5,944 nt of DNA from positions 1 through 5,944 of the forward strand of contig WRDG01000154.1 of assembly GCA_009783525.1 (NCBI GenBank), written 5' to 3'. Under the pieces are notes generated by a model. That model made no database searches. It was not told where the DNA came from and worked only from the letters and a program-made list of their open reading frames with translations. Origin of the DNA: Defluviitaleaceae bacterium. GTDB lineage: Bacteria; Bacillota; Clostridia; Lachnospirales; WQUN01. Positions within the stretch are counted from its first letter, which is position 1; every line of letters begins with the position of its first letter. Positions 3,463 through 5,944 of the stretch are shown one piece after another. A program made the translations under genes and the position numbers.

Positions 3463-5944
3463 ATGAAGCTGAGGAACAAGTTGCTGCTGCCGGTTATAGC
3501 CATGCTGATACTTGTTGTGGCGGTCATAGCCGTAATTAATTATCAAATCGCAAAGGACGCCGTCACGCATCTGTACGACGTAAAAATTGAAACAAGCATT
3601 AAAAACATAATCTCGCAGGCCAGGATATCGGAAGAGGTTGTGGATTTGGTAATAAACGAAATGGACGGCAAGAACATCGCGCTGGCGCGGGCGCTCGCCG
3701 AAATAATCAAGCAGAACCCCGCAACTCTTTCGACGGACGAAATGGTCCGCTTAGCTAACCTGTTCAACGTGACGGAGGTTCATGTAATGGATTCCGAGGG
3801 CGTGCTGTGGTGGGGCAACGTGCCGCTCTACTACGGCTTCGACTTTAAGGGCGGCGAGCAGACGGAGCCTTTTTTAAGAATATTGCAGGATCCGAAGTAC
3901 GAGCTCGCGCAGGAGCCTATGCCGAACGCCTCGTACGGGTTCATGTTCCAGTACACGGGCGTTGCGCGGCAGGACGACAAGGGCATCGTGCAGATAGGTA
4001 TCGCGGCGGAAATAGTTGACCAATTGCTGTCCGCGTTTGACATCCAAAAAACGATCGAGCAAACGAACGTGGGCGTCGAAGGCTACAGCTTCGTGGTCGA
4101 AAACGATATTATCGTGGCGCACCCGGATTCCAAAAAAATAGGCGAAGAGTTTAAGCCGACGCGCAAGACGATTCCGGGCGTAAACAACAGGCAGTGGCTC
4201 ATAATAGAAAAAACGGAATATTATTCGGGCTTCGTGCAGGACGGAAGCAGGTTTATATACAATGTAATACCCCGCAGCGAAATTTTCGCGCAGCTTGACT
4301 ACATGCGAAACGTCACGGTGGCCATATCGTTAATCGCCGTCGTGCTTATGTGCGCCGTGCTGCTGTATGTGCTGAGCCGCGCCATCCGGCCTATGGAGGA
4401 GCTTAACGTCAAGCTCGGCGCGGTCGCGGGCGGCAACCTCGGCATAAGCATCGAGTCGAACTCCCGCGACGAGGTCGGCCAAATATCGCGGAGCATGGCG
4501 TCGGTGCTTAACATTTTCCACACGCTTACCGAAGACCTCACCGGCATGGTCGAGGCGTTAAACGTCAAGGGCGAGATCGGCTACAACATGGACGAAACGA
4601 AATACGCCGGCGACTATAAAAAAGCCGCGGCGGGCATAAACGCCATGTCAAGGAACAACGAGGAGGCCATCTCCGCATTGATAAACGTCCTCGAAAGTTT
4701 CGGCGAGGGCAAATTCGACGTCGCGGTCAAAAAATTCCCGGGCAAAATGGCGGTAATCAACACCACCGCGACAAAAATCCAAAACGAAATAAACAATATA
4801 AACTCCGACATAAACATACTGGTCGCCAAGGCGATCGAGGGCGAGCTCAAGACACGCGCCGACGCCGGACGCTACAAGGGCGAGTGGCAAACGGTCATGC
4901 ACGGCTTCAACGACCTGCTGCAGGCCGTGAGCAACCCGCTCATGGCTACAAGCGTGGCGCTCGCGGAAATGGCGAAGGGCAACCTAAACGTAAAGATTAC
5001 GGAAAGTTATTCCGGCGACTTCAAGGTGATCAAAGATTCTTTCAACGCGACTCAGGACACTATAAACGGCTATGTTTCGGAAATATCGTCGCTGCTTGAG
5101 CGGATGTCAAACGAAGACTTTGACCTCACAATCGAAAAGAAATACATAGGCGACTTCGTGCGCATACAGCAGAGCATCCAAATGATAATCGTCGCAATGA
5201 ACAACATGCTAAACGACTTTAACGATTCGTCGGACAGGATCGCGGACAGCGCCGAGCAGATCGCGACCACGAGCAACCAACTCACGAACGGCGCCCATAC
5301 GCAAACGGAATCGCTCGGCACCTTAAACACGATTGTAAGCGACATAAACATCAAAACCGCAGAAAACAAAGAGAGCACGGACAAGGCGGAAGCTCTCGTC
5401 AACATTGCGCGCAAGCATGTGGATCAGGGCAACGCGGAAATGGAGACGATGCTCACGCTCATGGACGGCATAAGCCGTTCGTCCGCAGACATTTCAAACA
5501 TCATCAAGGTTATTGAGGGCATTGCTTCAAAAACCAACCTGCTCGCGCTTAACGCGGCGGTGGAGGCGGCGCGCGCGGGCGAGCACGGCAAAGGCTTTAT
5601 GGTCGTTGCGGAAGAGGTCCGCAGCCTTTCGCAGCAGAGCCAAAAAGCCGCCACGCAAACAACCGAGCTTATCAACAACTCCGTTGTCCGCACCAAAGAA
5701 GGCGCGGCAGCAATTAAGGACATGGCAAAGACGCTGCAGCTGATCAACAACGAAATAGCCGAACTCGCGGAGTATGTTTCGCTTATAGCGCGGGCAAGCG
5801 AACAGCAGGAGCAGTCGATCCAATCCGTCATAGGCCACATAGGAGACATTTCGCTCGTGACGCAGTCCAACACCGAGTCTGCGGATCACATTTCGATTGC
5901 CGCCGACGGATTCAATTCGACCTCGCAGGCGTTTAAGGATGTCA
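3463..5944 (+). CDS. Methyl-accepting chemotaxis protein with Cache-like sensor and poly-HAMP array (C-terminus outside window)
   Basis: Membrane chemoreceptor that passes ligand binding outside the cell to the CheA/CheW complex. Order: TM1 at about residues 6-26; extracytoplasmic sensor 27-280 of double-Cache type, with VTEVHVMDSEGVLWWGN (103-119) in the distal half and GYSFVVENDIIVAHPDS (207-223) in the proximal half; TM2 at about 284-304. A canonical HAMP follows, with the conserved Pro in RAIRPMEEL (306-314) and the DEVG motif. A Gly-x-hydrophobic turn (GGNL, KGEI, EGKF, EGEL, KGNL, NEDF) recurs with its second residue at 324, 370, 416, 460, 506 and 551, giving six HAMP-like modules about 46 residues apart. 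The signalling helix follows from about 575, with the hairpin tip at about 682-722 containing NLLALNAAVEAARAGEHGKG, which matches the Tsr/Tar tip. After 827 codons the frame is still open. The ligand is unknown; Cache receptors often bind amino acids, carboxylates or amines. Start supported by GGAGGG. No chemotaxis neighbours are visible, so it is likely an orphan receptor. Confidence 0.95.
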   Translation, partial: MKLRNKLLLPVIAMLILVVAVIAVINYQIAKDAVTHLYDVKIETSIKNIISQARISEEVVDLVINEMDGKNIALARALAEIIKQNPATLSTDEMVRLANLFNVTEVHVMDSEGVLWWGNVPLYYGFDFKGGEQTEPFLRILQDPKYELAQEPMPNASYGFMFQYTGVARQDDKGIVQIGIAAEIVDQLLSAFDIQKTIEQTNVGVEGYSFVVENDIIVAHPDSKKIGEEFKPTRKTIPGVNNRQWLIIEKTEYYSGFVQDGSRFIYNVIPRSEIFAQLDYMRNVTVAISLIAVVLMCAVLLYVLSRAIRPMEELNVKLGAVAGGNLGISIESNSRDEVGQISRSMASVLNIFHTLTEDLTGMVEALNVKGEIGYNMDETKYAGDYKKAAAGINAMSRNNEEAISALINVLESFGEGKFDVAVKKFPGKMAVINTTATKIQNEINNINSDINILVAKAIEGELKTRADAGRYKGEWQTVMHGFNDLLQAVSNPLMATSVALAEMAKGNLNVKITESYSGDFKVIKDSFNATQDTINGYVSEISSLLERMSNEDFDLTIEKKYIGDFVRIQQSIQMIIVAMNNMLNDFNDSSDRIADSAEQIATTSNQLTNGAHTQTESLGTLNTIVSDINIKTAENKESTDKAEALVNIARKHVDQGNAEMETMLTLMDGISRSSADISNIIKVIEGIASKTNLLALNAAVEAARAGEHGKGFMVVAEEVRSLSQQSQKAATQTTELINNSVVRTKEGAAAIKDMAKTLQLINNEIAELAEYVSLIARASEQQEQSIQSVIGHIGDISLVTQSNTESADHISIAADGFNSTSQAFKDV

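Noticed and set aside
3543..5889. Minus-strand and alternate-frame ORFs over the chemoreceptor (for example 3874-4122, 5070-5414, 5424-5873)
   Set aside because: They are shadows of the continuous plus-strand chemoreceptor frame, which has full domain structure and a strong ribosome site.

Overview
The window looks like chromosomal DNA from a motile bacterium, most likely a Bacillota-type anaerobe. The grounds are strong GGAGG-type ribosome sites, compact GC-rich intrinsic terminators with long T tracts, a zinc-type L31, and a Cys/His repeat style common in clostridial surface proteins. This placement is an inference; no rRNA or lineage-specific marker is present.

Left part (1-1480, leftward): rpmE (ribosomal protein L31) is followed by glmU (UDP-GlcNAc synthesis), which runs off the left edge after 369 codons. 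A perfect bidirectional terminator hairpin sits between them. A sigma-A-like promoter and a pair of competing hairpin arms lie in front of rpmE.

Middle part (1480-2790): this is the accessory patch. Two copies of one small mobile repeat lie in opposite orientation. Both have inverted ends GTATTCGATGATTAACT, a conserved internal stem and possible short target duplications. They are followed by a 115-residue acidic unknown ORF and an in-frame Cys-rich ORF built from CxxC-x8-H units. That second ORF has no convincing start and reads through a strong terminator, so it is probably a gene remnant. A 13-bp inverted repeat lies at the junction of the two ORFs. The patch looks more AT-rich than its flanks.

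Right part (2804-5944, rightward): a short monotopic phosphoglycosyl transferase (PglC/WcaJ catalytic core, 195 residues) is followed, after a promoter-like gap, by a methyl-accepting chemotaxis protein. The chemoreceptor has a periplasmic Cache-like sensor, a run of six HAMP-like modules with a period of about 46 residues, and the conserved signalling tip. It is cut by the right edge.

Functionally, glmU and the phosphoglycosyl transferase both concern cell-envelope sugars (UDP-GlcNAc supply, and priming of a lipid-linked glycan), but they are on opposite strands and separated by terminators, so they do not form an operon. The most unusual content is the pair of structured repeats, the CxxC-x8-H gene remnant, the rpmE leader hairpins and the HAMP array.
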